Shown here: positions 8,399 to 17,052 of the stretch, one piece after another
Layout of the letters: every line of letters begins with the position of its first letter
Position numbering within the stretch: position 1 is the stretch's first letter
NCBI RefSeq assembly: GCF_000525875.1
Contig: NZ_AODF01000015.1
Coordinates: 37,096-101,095 of the forward strand
Direction: 5' to 3'
From: Listeria floridensis FSL S10-1187
GTDB taxonomy: Bacteria; Bacillota; Bacilli; Lactobacillales; Listeriaceae
Length of the DNA stretch: 64,000 nt
The notes under the pieces: generated by a model
Databases searched by the model: none
Seen by the model: only the letters and a program-made list of their open reading frames with translations
What the model was told of the DNA's origin: nothing
Position numbers and translations under genes: made by a program

Positions 8399-9826
8399 AT
8401 GGCAAAAGAATATGATGTCGTTGTTTTAGGCGGAGGAACAGGCGGATATGTAGCAGCAATCGAAGCCGCAAAAAAAGGACTGACAGTTGCGGTTGTCGAA
8501 AAAGACCGTCTTGGCGGAACGTGTTTGCATCGTGGTTGTATTCCAAGCAAAGCACTTCTGCGCTCGGCTGAGGTTTTTCAAACGGTTAAAAAGGCAGAAG
8601 AATTCGGTATTTCGGTAGAAGGAAGCTCTTCTGTGAATTTCCTGAAAGCAATTGAACGGAAGAATCAAATTGTTGATCAGCTCACAACTGGTATCCATCA
8701 GCTGTTTAAAAAAGGTAAAATAGATCTTTATGAAGGAACGGGAACAATTCTTGGTCCATCCATTTTTTCGCCTACTGCTGGAACGATTTCGATTGAGTTT
8801 AATGATGGCTCTGAAAATGAAATGATCATTCCGAAAAACTTGATTATCGCAACGGGTTCACGACCACGTTCTTTGAAAGGACTTGAGCTCGATGAAGTAG
8901 ATGTGTTTTCTTCTGACGGTGCGCTTCAAATGGAAGAACTTCCAAAATCAATTATTATCGTCGGCGGCGGTGTCATTGGAATGGAATGGGCATCCATGCT
9001 ACATGATTTTGGTGTAGATGTTACGGTGGTCGAATATGCAGATCGGATTATCCCAACTGAGGATAAAGAAATCTCGAAAGAACTGACACGTCTTTTCAAG
9101 AAAAAGAAAATCAAAATGATTACAAGTGCTGAGGTACAAGCGGATTCACTTGTAAAAGAAGCAGGAACGGTATCCATTGATGCGCTTGTAAAAGGTGAAA
9201 AGCAAACTTTTACTGCGGAAAAAATGCTAGTTTCTGTAGGACGTGCAGCTAATGTTGAAAATATCGGTTTAGAAAATACAGATGTAGTCGTGGAACGCGG
9301 CTTTATCCAAGTGAATGAAAGATTTCAAACGAAGGAAAGTCATATGTTTGCAATCGGTGACTGTATCCCAACGCTTCAACTAGCACATGTTGCAATGCAT
9401 GAAGGGATTATTGCAGCGAATTATATTGCGGGTGAAGCCGTTAAGCCGCTTGATTATGATCTCGTGCCGCGTTGTATTTATACCTCGCCTGAAATTGCAA
9501 GTGTTGGAATTAGCGAAGATATAGCAAAAGAACGCGGATATGATATTAAGAAAGGCAAGTTCTTCTTCCGCGGGATCGGAAAAGCGCTTGTGTTCGGTGA
9601 ATCTGATGGTTTCATTAAAGTTGTTGCGAATGAAAAAACAGATGATCTGCTTGGCGTTTCGATGATCGGACCGCATGTAACGGATATGATCAGTGAGGCT
9701 GCGCTTGCACAAGTTCTTGATGCGACTCCTTGGGAAATTGGTGAGACGATCCATCCGCATCCAACGCTTTCAGAAGCATTCGGAGAAGCGGCGCTTGCTG
9801 TTGATGGCAATCAAATTCACGGTTAA
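8399..9826 (+). CDS. lpdA: Dihydrolipoyl dehydrogenase, E3 of the branched-chain 2-oxoacid dehydrogenase
   Basis: A 475-residue FAD-dependent disulfide oxidoreductase that reoxidises lipoamide on BkdB and passes electrons to NAD+. The FAD-binding GGGTGG is at residues 11-16. The redox pair is in GGTCLHRGCIPSK (Cys42 and Cys47). The NAD motif is VGGGVIGMEW, and the second FAD motif is FAIGDC. The catalytic HPHPTLSE is near the C-terminus. A strong AAAGGAGG ribosome site precedes the ATG. Cotranscription with bkdAA makes it the complex-specific E3 rather than the pyruvate dehydrogenase one. Confidence 0.95.
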   Translation: MAKEYDVVVLGGGTGGYVAAIEAAKKGLTVAVVEKDRLGGTCLHRGCIPSKALLRSAEVFQTVKKAEEFGISVEGSSSVNFLKAIERKNQIVDQLTTGIHQLFKKGKIDLYEGTGTILGPSIFSPTAGTISIEFNDGSENEMIIPKNLIIATGSRPRSLKGLELDEVDVFSSDGALQMEELPKSIIIVGGGVIGMEWASMLHDFGVDVTVVEYADRIIPTEDKEISKELTRLFKKKKIKMITSAEVQADSLVKEAGTVSIDALVKGEKQTFTAEKMLVSVGRAANVENIGLENTDVVVERGFIQVNERFQTKESHMFAIGDCIPTLQLAHVAMHEGIIAANYIAGEAVKPLDYDLVPRCIYTSPEIASVGISEDIAKERGYDIKKGKFFFRGIGKALVFGESDGFIKVVANEKTDDLLGVSMIGPHVTDMISEAALAQVLDATPWEIGETIHPHPTLSEAFGEAALAVDGNQIHG

Positions 9827-9859
9827 ATGAAAATCGGGTGACGTATAGGAGGAAAGATA

Positions 9860-10858
9860 ATGGCTTTAAAAGATACAGGATTGTCAAAAGATAAATTACA
9901 AGAAATGTTTCGTACGACATTACTTGCTAGAAGATTAGATGAGCGGATTTGGCTATTAAATCGTTCTGGGAAGATTCCGTTTACAATTTCTGGGCAAGGT
10001 CAAGAAATTGCTCAAATCGGGGCAGCCTATGCATTTGATTTGGATAAGGATTACTGCTTGCCATATTATCGCGACTTGGCTGTAGTGCTTGCTTTCGGTA
10101 TGACAGCACGTGATGTGATGCTCTCTGCATTCGCGAAAGCGGAAGATCCGAATTCGGGCGGACGTCAAATGCCGGCTCACTTTGGGCAAAAGAAAAACCG
10201 CATTGTAACGCAAAGTTCACCGGTAACGACACAGTTTCCTCACGCAGCTGGAATCGGACTTGCAGCAAAAATGGCCGGAGATAAAATTGTAGCCTATACA
10301 TCAACTGGGGAAGGTTCATCAAACCAAGGAGATTTCCATGAAGGAATCAACTTTGCAAGTGTACACAAACTTCCGGTTGTTTACGTGATTCATAATAATA
10401 AATACGCGATTAGCGTACCTGCTGAAAAGCAATATGCAGCGGAAAAACTGTCTGATCGAGCGCTTGGATACGGAATTCCGGGTGAACGTGTCAGCGGAAA
10501 TGATATTGGGGCTGTATATACAGCATTCAAAAAAGCGGTTGATCGTGCACGAAGCGGCGAAGGGCCGACTTTAATTGAAACAGTTTCTTATCGTTTTACG
10601 CCTCACTCGTCAGATGATGATGACCGTTCGTACCGCTCACGTGAAGAAGTGGATGCAGCAAAAGCGAATGATCCGCTACTTATTTTCCAAAGTCAGCTGC
10701 TTGAAGAAGGCTTTATGACGGAAGCTGATTTAGAAGCGCTTGAAAAAGAGATTGCGAAGGAAGTCAATGAAGCAACAGAGTATGCAGAAAATGCACCTTA
10801 CTCTGAGCCGGAATCAGCACTTCTTTATGTTTATGAAGAACGTACGGGGGAGGAATAA
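9860..10858 (+). CDS. bkdAA: Branched-chain 2-oxoacid dehydrogenase E1 alpha
   Basis: A 332-residue alpha subunit of the thiamine-diphosphate decarboxylase component. The ThDP/Mg motif runs from GEGSSNQGDFHEG to the paired Asn in VIHNNKYAIS. The phosphorylation-loop-like YRFTPHSSDDDDRSYR is conserved in the family. An AGGAGG ribosome site lies 9 nt upstream. It supplies acyl-CoA primers from valine, leucine and isoleucine oxoacids, which Listeria needs for anteiso-C15 lipids and cold growth. bkdAB follows 3 nt after its stop. Confidence 0.95.
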   Translation: MALKDTGLSKDKLQEMFRTTLLARRLDERIWLLNRSGKIPFTISGQGQEIAQIGAAYAFDLDKDYCLPYYRDLAVVLAFGMTARDVMLSAFAKAEDPNSGGRQMPAHFGQKKNRIVTQSSPVTTQFPHAAGIGLAAKMAGDKIVAYTSTGEGSSNQGDFHEGINFASVHKLPVVYVIHNNKYAISVPAEKQYAAEKLSDRALGYGIPGERVSGNDIGAVYTAFKKAVDRARSGEGPTLIETVSYRFTPHSSDDDDRSYRSREEVDAAKANDPLLIFQSQLLEEGFMTEADLEALEKEIAKEVNEATEYAENAPYSEPESALLYVYEERTGEE

Positions 10859-10861
10859 AAC

Positions 10862-11846
10862 ATGCCAGTCATTTCATATATTGATGCCATCACAATGGCG
10901 CTTCGCGAGGAAATGGAACGCGATGAAAAAGTATTTGTTTTAGGAGAAGATGTTGGAAAAAAAGGGCGGCGTGTTTAAAGCAACAGCCGGTCTTTATGAC
11001 GAATTCGGCGAAGGTCGTGTAATTGATACACCGCTTGCTGAATCGGCAATTGCCGGAGTTGGGATTGGTGCTGCTATGTACGGCTATCGTCCAGTAGCTG
11101 AGATGCAGTTTGCGGACTTCATTATGCCAGCGGTCAATCAAATTATTTCGGAAGCTTCACGTATTCGCTACCGGTCGAATAATGATTGGAGTGTTCCGAT
11201 GGTTATTCGGGCTCCATTTGGCGGAGGTGTTCACGGAGCGCTTTATCACTCGCAATCGGTTGAGAAGGTTTTCTTTGGTCAACCGGGACTAAAAATTGTG
11301 ATTCCTTCTAATCCTTATGATGCAAAAGGGCTTTTAAAAGCGGCGATACGTGATAATGATCCAGTTCTTTTCTTTGAACATAAGCGGGCTTATCGGCTGC
11401 TTAAAGGCGAGGTTCCGGATACAGACTATACGGTTCCAATCGGGAAAGCAAATGTGGTTCGTGAAGGCGACGACATTACTGTGATCACGTACGGGCTTGC
11501 GGTCGAATTTGCACAGCAGGCTGCGGAACGCCTTAAGAGCGAGGGGCATGAGGCGCATATTCTTGATCTGCGCACGATTTACCCGCTTGACAAGGAAGCG
11601 ATTATTGAGGCGGCTAAAAAAACCGGGAAAGTCCTTCTCGTAACGGAAGATAACCTCGAAGGCAGTATTATCGGGGAAGTAGCGGCGATTATTTCGGAAC
11701 ATTGTTTGTTTGATCTCGATGCGCCGATTATGCGTCTTGCAGGACCGGATACGCCGGCAATGCCGTTTTCACCGACAATGGAAAAATTCTTTATGATTAA
11801 TCCGGATAAGGTTTTAGATAAAATGCGCGAGCTTGCAGAATTTTAA
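10862..11846 (+). CDS. bkdAB: Branched-chain 2-oxoacid dehydrogenase E1 beta (frameshifted)
   Basis: Beta subunit paired with BkdAA. The start is ATG 10862, giving [18 protein letters not shown] and then the conserved [13 protein letters not shown]. At 10954-10963 an A7-GGG stretch puts the reading out of frame and it stops early. Removing one base restores [19 protein letters not shown] and the rest of the protein (about 327 residues in all), including [18 protein letters not shown] and [12 protein letters not shown]. Homopolymer position and an otherwise intact product suggest a sequencing indel. Confidence 0.92.
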
Positions 11847-11864
11847 TGAAGGGGTTGAAGTGAC

Positions 11865-13163
11865 GTGGCAATTATGGAAATCACAATGCCAAAACTTGGC
11901 GAAAGTGTGACGGAAGGGACAATTAGTTCTTGGCTGGTTGAACCGGGGCAAAAGGTCGAAAAATACGATGCGATTGCTGAGGTGCTTACGGATAAGGTAA
12001 CGGCTGAAATTCCTTCTTCTTATACAGGAACAATCAAAGAAATACTTGCAAAAGAAGATGAAACGCTTGAAGTCGGAGCGGTTATTTGTACGATTGAAAC
12101 GGATGGCGGCGATGCAACTGCGGATGTTTCTGAACATGCAGTTGAGGCTCCGGCGGAAACTGTGGAACCAGCTGCAGCCCCGCAAAATGGTGGAGCAAGT
12201 ATGAAGGAAGCGAAAGCAAATGCTCCGTCTGGCGCGCGCTTTTCTCCAGCAGTGCTTCGTCTTGCTGGTGAACATAATCTGGACTTGAGCGAAATTCCAG
12301 GAACCGGGAACGGCGGACGGATTACGCGAAAAGATGTGTTGAAATTTGTTGAAGCGGGTCCAGCTAAAAAACCTGCAGCAGAAAAATCAGTGCAGGCTGA
12401 ACCAGTAGCTCCTGCTAAGGCGGAACAGCCAGCAGCTCCAAAAGAGTTTCTGAAGGTAGCAAACGGCGATCGTGAAATTCCGGTTAACGGAGTGCGTCGT
12501 GCAATCGCGAAACATATGGTGGAAAGCAAGCACGAAATTCCACATGCATGGATGATGACGGAAGCAGATGCAACAAATCTTGTTCGCTACCGCGATAGTG
12601 TTAAAAATAAATTCAAACAAGAAGAAGGATACAGCTTAACGTACTTTGCCTTCTTCATTAAAGCAGTCGCACAAGCACTTAAGGAATTCCCAATGCTTAA
12701 CAGTACTTGGGCAGGAGACAAGATCATCGAGCATAAAGACATTAATATTTCGATTGCGATCGCTGCGAATGATTTGCTTTATGTACCAGTTATTAAAAAT
12801 GCAGATGAAAAATCAATCAAAGGAATTGCGCGCGAAATCAGTGAACTGGCTGGAAAAGCTCGGAATAACAAGTTGACAACGGCAGACATGGAGGGTGGAA
12901 CGTTCACGGTGAACAGTACTGGTTCTTTCGGATCAGTTCAGTCGATGGGGATTATTAATCATCCGCAAGCGGCTATTCTGCAAGTGGAAGCGATTGTGAA
13001 ACGCCCAGTTGTCATTGAGGATATGATTGCGATCCGCGATATGGTGAATTTATGTTTGTCGATTGACCACCGGATTCTAGATGGTCTCATGGCAGGCAGG
13101 TTCCTTCAAACGATTAAGAAGACAGTGGAAGAAATTTCGAAAGATAACACTTCGGTTTATTAA
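11865..13163 (+). CDS. bkdB: Lipoamide acyltransferase, E2 of the branched-chain 2-oxoacid dehydrogenase
   Basis: A 432-residue core of the complex. An N-terminal lipoyl domain holds the lipoylated Lys44 in LTDKVTAE. An Ala/Pro/Glu-rich linker leads to a peripheral-subunit-binding domain (about 120-160, LAGEHNLDLSEIPGTG). After a second linker comes the acyltransferase domain with active-site DHRILDG (401-407). GTG 11865 follows AAGGGG; ATG 11874 is an alternative start. It is the last gene of the ptb-bkd operon, followed by overlapping hairpins. Confidence 0.95.
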   Translation: MAIMEITMPKLGESVTEGTISSWLVEPGQKVEKYDAIAEVLTDKVTAEIPSSYTGTIKEILAKEDETLEVGAVICTIETDGGDATADVSEHAVEAPAETVEPAAAPQNGGASMKEAKANAPSGARFSPAVLRLAGEHNLDLSEIPGTGNGGRITRKDVLKFVEAGPAKKPAAEKSVQAEPVAPAKAEQPAAPKEFLKVANGDREIPVNGVRRAIAKHMVESKHEIPHAWMMTEADATNLVRYRDSVKNKFKQEEGYSLTYFAFFIKAVAQALKEFPMLNSTWAGDKIIEHKDINISIAIAANDLLYVPVIKNADEKSIKGIAREISELAGKARNNKLTTADMEGGTFTVNSTGSFGSVQSMGIINHPQAAILQVEAIVKRPVVIEDMIAIRDMVNLCLSIDHRILDGLMAGRFLQTIKKTVEEISKDNTSVY

Positions 13164-13184
13164 TAATGTTTGCATTTTTGGAGA

Positions 13185-13240
13185 TAGGGGTATAGTATTT
13201 TACATCTAGATTCATACCCCTAAACTCCCTAGATGTTTTT
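13185..13240 (+). terminator. Terminator region after bkdB with two interleaved stems
   Basis: Stem A pairs TAGGGGTAT (13185-13193) with ATACCCCTA (13214-13222). Stem B pairs ACATCTAG (13202-13209) with CTAGATGT (13229-13236) and runs into TTTTT, as a terminator would. The two stems overlap in order, so they exclude each other or form a pseudoknot. Confidence 0.55.
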
Positions 13241-13280
13241 GGGTGGTACTCTTTGCGGTGCTGCTCTTTTTTTTGTCAAA

Positions 13281-13306
13281 AATAAAAAAGCCGATCGGAA
13301 TCGGCT
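13281..13306 (-). terminator. Terminator of prli42
   Basis: On the minus strand AGCCGAT pairs with ATCGGCT around a 4-nt loop and is followed by a T-rich tail. Confidence 0.8.
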
Positions 13307-13307
13307 T

Positions 13308-13403
13308 CTACAGAACCATGAGTACACCCGTTAGGATGCTCGATAAGACAATGGCTACAAGCATCAAGATGACGACAAAGCGCATGACTTTTTTATTAGA
13401 CAT
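13308..13403 (-). CDS. prli42: Prli42-like stressosome-associated membrane miniprotein
   Basis: A 31-residue minus-strand gene: MSNKKVMRFVVILMLVAI followed by VLSSILTGVLMVL. A basic N-terminus leads into one transmembrane helix (about residues 8-30). It has a full set of signals: promoter at 13442-13470, AGAGGAG ribosome site, and its own terminator. Length, the NKKV N-terminus and the VILML...L(S/T)xLLTG pattern match the Prli42 family of Firmicutes, which anchors the stressosome at the membrane in L. monocytogenes and acts in SigB activation. The family call is from memory of its pattern. The gene is convergent with bkdB and divergent from the peptidase. Confidence 0.8.
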   Translation of the reverse strand: MSNKKVMRFVVILMLVAIVLSSILTGVLMVL

Positions 13404-13441
13404 AAGACGTGCTGCTCCTCTCAAAATACTTTTCTAGTTTG

Positions 13442-13470
13442 ATTCTAACAATTTTTAAGCAGTTCTTCAA
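13442..13470 (-). promoter_or_regulatory. SigA-type promoter of prli42
   Basis: Read on the minus strand: TTGAAG (13470-13465), a 17-bp spacer, then TAGAAT (13447-13442), about 40 nt before the start codon. Confidence 0.7.
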
Positions 13471-13522
13471 GGAGAACTTTACGAATAAACAGAAAAAGCC
13501 GTAAGGAGAAAGAGGTCTGACT

Positions 13523-14626
13523 ATGGCAGTTTTAGATGTGTTTGCTTATTTTGAAACGATTACAAAGATTTATTCGCCTTCGCTTTTTGAGGACGAACTT
13601 CTTGAATACATAAAGGCAGAAATTGATGGGTTTCAAGTGCCGCTGATTCATACTGGGCCTGGCGGACTTATAGCGCGGATTCCTGAGACAAAAGAGGGGT
13701 TTGCTCCGCTTTTTTTTGCTGCACATCTGGATACGGCAACGAACGGAGAAAAGCCTGTGATCGAGCTTTCAGACGGTTATTATCGGTCGAGTTCAGGCTA
13801 TCTTGGTGCGGATGACAAGGCAGGGGTTGCGGCAATGCTTGCGGTAATTAAGACGGTTCAAGAAGATACTTCGCTTGAGCACGGACCGCTTGAATTCATT
13901 TTTACGACACGGGAAGAAGCAGGGCTACTTGGTGCGAAAATGCTTGATTTAACAGTACTTGAATCGCGATATGGTTTTTGTTTAGATGCACCCGGCAAGG
14001 TAGGTTCGTTTCAGCGGATTTCGGATACGCATGCGGAACTGAACGTTACAGTGATTCAAAGTTTTAAAGACAGTGATGTTTCGGCGATTAATATTGCTCG
14101 CGCAGCTCTTCACCGGATTAGAAAGTCTAGGATGCCGCAAGATATGATAGTCAATGTGCTTCGGTTTGACGGAACTAAAAATCAGCTCGGTGAGGAAACG
14201 GTACGGGTTGAGTTAACGATTGCGGGAGAGTTTGTTTTGGATAGCCGCTTGGAGGCAATAGAAGGGATTCGCCAACTTTTTGATCAAACGGGGGCTAAAT
14301 ACGGTGCCAGTGTGGATTCTGAACTGCATATTAGTTATCCGGGCTTTAAAATTCGTGATCAGCATCCGGCTGTGCTGCTTGCGAAGCAAGCAGCGAGGAA
14401 AGCAGAACTCAAGAATCAAGAAGTGGTTTTTCTCGGAGGGTCAGATGCGAGCATATTCAATGAAAGAGGACTTGAGACCTTGCTTCTTTCTGTCGGATAT
14501 GAAAATCCGCACACAGAAAAAGAAAGGATCGCGCAGGCCGAACTCGAAAACTTATCACGACTTCTTCTTGCCATCATCAGCTCTGCTCGCGGAATGGAAG
14601 TTATAACGGAATTTCCGCCGCGCTAG
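13523..14626 (+). CDS. M20 family metallopeptidase (PepT/YqjE-like)
   Basis: A 367-residue cytosolic zinc peptidase of the tripeptidase-T-like M20 group. Metal and catalytic residues are visible: His68 and Asp70 in FAAHLDTA, Asp97/Asp98 in YLGADDKAG, and Glu131/Glu132 in TTREEAGLLG. The dimerisation domain occupies about residues 175-290. The start ATG follows a GTAAGGAGAAAGAGG ribosome site. In L. monocytogenes a similar gene also lies between bkdB and gnd. Substrate unproven; a di- or tripeptidase is likely. Confidence 0.88.
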   Translation: MAVLDVFAYFETITKIYSPSLFEDELLEYIKAEIDGFQVPLIHTGPGGLIARIPETKEGFAPLFFAAHLDTATNGEKPVIELSDGYYRSSSGYLGADDKAGVAAMLAVIKTVQEDTSLEHGPLEFIFTTREEAGLLGAKMLDLTVLESRYGFCLDAPGKVGSFQRISDTHAELNVTVIQSFKDSDVSAINIARAALHRIRKSRMPQDMIVNVLRFDGTKNQLGEETVRVELTIAGEFVLDSRLEAIEGIRQLFDQTGAKYGASVDSELHISYPGFKIRDQHPAVLLAKQAARKAELKNQEVVFLGGSDASIFNERGLETLLLSVGYENPHTEKERIAQAELENLSRLLLAIISSARGMEVITEFPPR

Positions 14627-14650
14627 CCGAACGTTTTGAGGAAGATTCAT

Positions 14651-14679
14651 TTGCCCGGGCGGGGTTTCTTTGGTATAGT
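14651..14679 (+). promoter_or_regulatory. SigA-type promoter of gnd
   Basis: TTGCCC (14651-14656), a 17-bp spacer, and TATAGT (14674-14679), about 70 nt before the gnd start. Confidence 0.7.
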
Positions 14680-14746
14680 AAAGGGGTTGAGAAATGTAAG
14701 ACAGTTTTTCTGCCTTAATAAATTCAGGAAGGGAAGAATATTTCAA

Positions 14747-16165
14747 ATGGCAAAACAAGAAATTGGAGTAATCGGAATGGGCGTAATGGGACGCAACTTG
14801 GCTTTAAACATTGAAAGCCGCGGGCATACAGTCTCCATTTTTAACCGTTCGACTGAAAAAACAAAAGCAGTTATGGAAGAACATTCGGACAAGAAGTTAG
14901 TTCCGACATACAGCTTGGAGGAGTTTGTCGAATCGTTAGAAGTTCCGCGCCGTATTCTCATCATGGTAAAAGCAGGAGAAGCTACTGATATGATGATTGA
15001 AGCGGTTAAACCTTTCCTTTCAGAAGGCGATATTTTAATTGACGGTGGAAACGCCTTTTTCAAAGATACGATTCGCCGTAATAAAGAACTTAGCGAAGAA
15101 GGCTTTAACTTTATCGGAACTGGGGTTTCAGGCGGTGAAGAAGGAGCGCTTAAGGGACCTTCAATCATGCCGGGTGGTCAGCGTAAAGCATATGACCTTG
15201 TTGCACCGATCTTGCGTGAAATTGCAGCAGTTGCAGACGGGGAACCGTGTGTGACTTATATCGGTCCAGATGGCGCGGGTCATTATGTAAAAATGGTGCA
15301 TAACGGAATCGAATACGGCGATATGCAATTGATTGCTGAAGCGTATACGATTTTAAGAGACATCGTAGGGCTTAATCACGATGAGCTTGCTGAAGTGTTT
15401 GCTGAATGGAATGAAGGCGAACTTGACAGCTATTTGATCGAAATTACGAAAAACATTTTGACGGTTCGCGATGATGCAACAGGCAAACCAATCGTGGATG
15501 TTATTTTAGATAAAGCTGGTCAAAAAGGAACAGGAAAATGGACGAGCCAAAGCGCGCTTGATTTAGGTGTTCCGCTTTCGCTGATTACTGAATCAGTATT
15601 TGCACGTTATATTTCGGCTCTTAAGGATGAACGTGTTCATGCAAGTACAGTTTTAACTGGACCATCAAGCTATCATTTTGACGGAGATAAAAAAGCTTTT
15701 GTTGAAGCGGTACGCCGCGCACTGTATTTCAGTAAGATTGCTTCTTACGCGCAAGGTTTTGCACAAATGAAAGCGGCAAGCGATGAATATAACTGGGATT
15801 TACAATACGGTGAAATTGCGAAGATTTTCCGCGCGGGTTGTATCATTCGTGCGCGCTTCTTGCAAAAAATTACCGATGCTTATAACAACGATAAAAACTT
15901 GAATAACCTTTTGCTTGATCCTTATTTCAAAGGCATTGCAGATAATTATCAAGGTGCACTACGTGAAGTTGTGGCAGAAGCTGTGAAAGCTGGAATCCCA
16001 GTTCCAACATTCTCAGCTGCGATCAGCTACTACGACAGCTATCGTTCAAGTGTTCTTCCTGCAAACTTGATTCAAGCACAACGCGACTATTTTGGAGCGC
16101 ATACGTATGAACGTGTTGATAAACAAGGAACATTCCACACGGAGTGGCCTGAAGTTGAAGATTGA
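14747..16165 (+). CDS. gnd: 6-phosphogluconate dehydrogenase, decarboxylating
   Basis: A 472-residue oxidative pentose-phosphate enzyme that makes ribulose-5-phosphate, CO2 and NADPH. The Rossmann motif GMGVMG is at residues 10-15. The substrate/catalytic segment [17 protein letters not shown] holds the Lys and Glu pair. The C-terminal tail with [12 protein letters not shown] reaches into the partner subunit in the dimer. ATG 14747 follows AGGAAGGGA and gives the normal length; the frame is open upstream to 14636 without support. It is monocistronic between its own promoter and terminator. Confidence 0.96.
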   Translation: MAKQEIGVIGMGVMGRNLALNIESRGHTVSIFNRSTEKTKAVMEEHSDKKLVPTYSLEEFVESLEVPRRILIMVKAGEATDMMIEAVKPFLSEGDILIDGGNAFFKDTIRRNKELSEEGFNFIGTGVSGGEEGALKGPSIMPGGQRKAYDLVAPILREIAAVADGEPCVTYIGPDGAGHYVKMVHNGIEYGDMQLIAEAYTILRDIVGLNHDELAEVFAEWNEGELDSYLIEITKNILTVRDDATGKPIVDVILDKAGQKGTGKWTSQSALDLGVPLSLITESVFARYISALKDERVHASTVLTGPSSYHFDGDKKAFVEAVRRALYFSKIASYAQGFAQMKAASDEYNWDLQYGEIAKIFRAGCIIRARFLQKITDAYNNDKNLNNLLLDPYFKGIADNYQGALREVVAEAVKAGIPVPTFSAAISYYDSYRSSVLPANLIQAQRDYFGAHTYERVDKQGTFHTEWPEVED

Positions 16166-16178
16166 TTAAATAACGAAG

Positions 16179-16212
16179 AAGCACATCCTCTTGCTTGAGG
16201 ATGTGCTTTTTT
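16179..16212 (+). terminator. Terminator of gnd
   Basis: AGCACATCCTC and GAGGATGTGCT form an 11-bp stem with a 6-nt loop, followed by a T run. Confidence 0.9.
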
Positions 16213-16299
16213 ATTGATCGAAATTCTAATAAATTCATGAGAAATCAGCGGTTTTAAATAATAATTTACTAAAAAAGTATCCAGGGTGGCGGTTAGGAG

Positions 16300-16327
16300 T
16301 TGTTTTATCTTTAAAGTTCGCTACAAT
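16300..16327 (+). promoter_or_regulatory. SigA-type promoter of lisRK
   Basis: TTGTTT (16300-16305), a 16-bp spacer, TACAAT (16322-16327), about 45 nt before lisR. Confidence 0.6.
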
Positions 16328-16371
16328 AGAAATAGGACAACAGTCATAAACCCAGAAGAGAGGTTTTTTAG

Positions 16372-17052
16372 ATGAGTAAAATATTAATTGTGGAAGATGA
16401 AAAGAATTTAGCTCGCTTTATTGAACTTGAGCTTCAACATGAAAACTATGAAACGACGGTTGCAAATGATGGCCGTGCAGGGCTTGAAATAGCACTTGAT
16501 GAAGATTGGGATGCGATTTTGCTTGATTTAATGCTACCGCATTTGAATGGGATGGAAGTATGCCGGCGGATTCGCCAAGTGAAGCAAACGCCAATCATAA
16601 TGATCACAGCTCGGGATTCTGTCATTGACCGTGTCTCAGGACTCGATCATGGTGCGGATGACTATATTGTAAAGCCGTTTGCCATTGAAGAATTGCTTGC
16701 GCGACTTCGCTCGCTTCTAAGACGTGTTGAAAATGCAGAACAATCGGCAAAACAAACCACACTTGAATACCGTGATTTAGTGGTTGAGAAGGAAAGCCGG
16801 ATTGTAAGACGAGGCGAAGAGGTGATTGATTTAACAAAGCGTGAATATGAGCTACTACTTACGCTGATGGAAAATGTTAATATCGTTCTCACACGCGAGG
16901 TTCTGCTCAATAAAGTGTGGGGTTATGAAACAGAAGTGGAAACCAATGTGGTGGATGTCTATGTACGTTATTTGCGAAATAAAATCGACCATGAAGAGGA
17001 AGAGAGCTATATTCAAACCGTTCGCGGTACAGGGTATGTGATGCGTACATGA
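16372..17052 (+). CDS. lisR: Response regulator LisR
   Basis: A 226-residue OmpR/PhoB-class regulator. The receiver domain (1-120) has the acidic pocket Glu8/Asp9, phospho-acceptor Asp52 in LLDLMLPHLNG, and Lys in YIVKPFAIEEL. The C-terminal winged helix ends NVVDVYVRYLRNKIDHE...TVRGTGYVMR. Position after gnd and next to a histidine kinase matches lisRK of L. monocytogenes, which controls cell-envelope stress, acid, ethanol and nisin responses and htrA-type targets. It overlaps lisK by 4 nt (ATGA), so the two are translationally coupled. Confidence 0.93.
   Translation: MSKILIVEDEKNLARFIELELQHENYETTVANDGRAGLEIALDEDWDAILLDLMLPHLNGMEVCRRIRQVKQTPIIMITARDSVIDRVSGLDHGADDYIVKPFAIEELLARLRSLLRRVENAEQSAKQTTLEYRDLVVEKESRIVRRGEEVIDLTKREYELLLTLMENVNIVLTREVLLNKVWGYETEVETNVVDVYVRYLRNKIDHEEEESYIQTVRGTGYVMRT

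Noticed and set aside
13243..13437. 64-residue plus-strand frame after bkdB
   Set aside because: It runs antisense to prli42, which has a complete set of minus-strand signals; the plus frame has no ribosome site and passes through the prli42 terminator.
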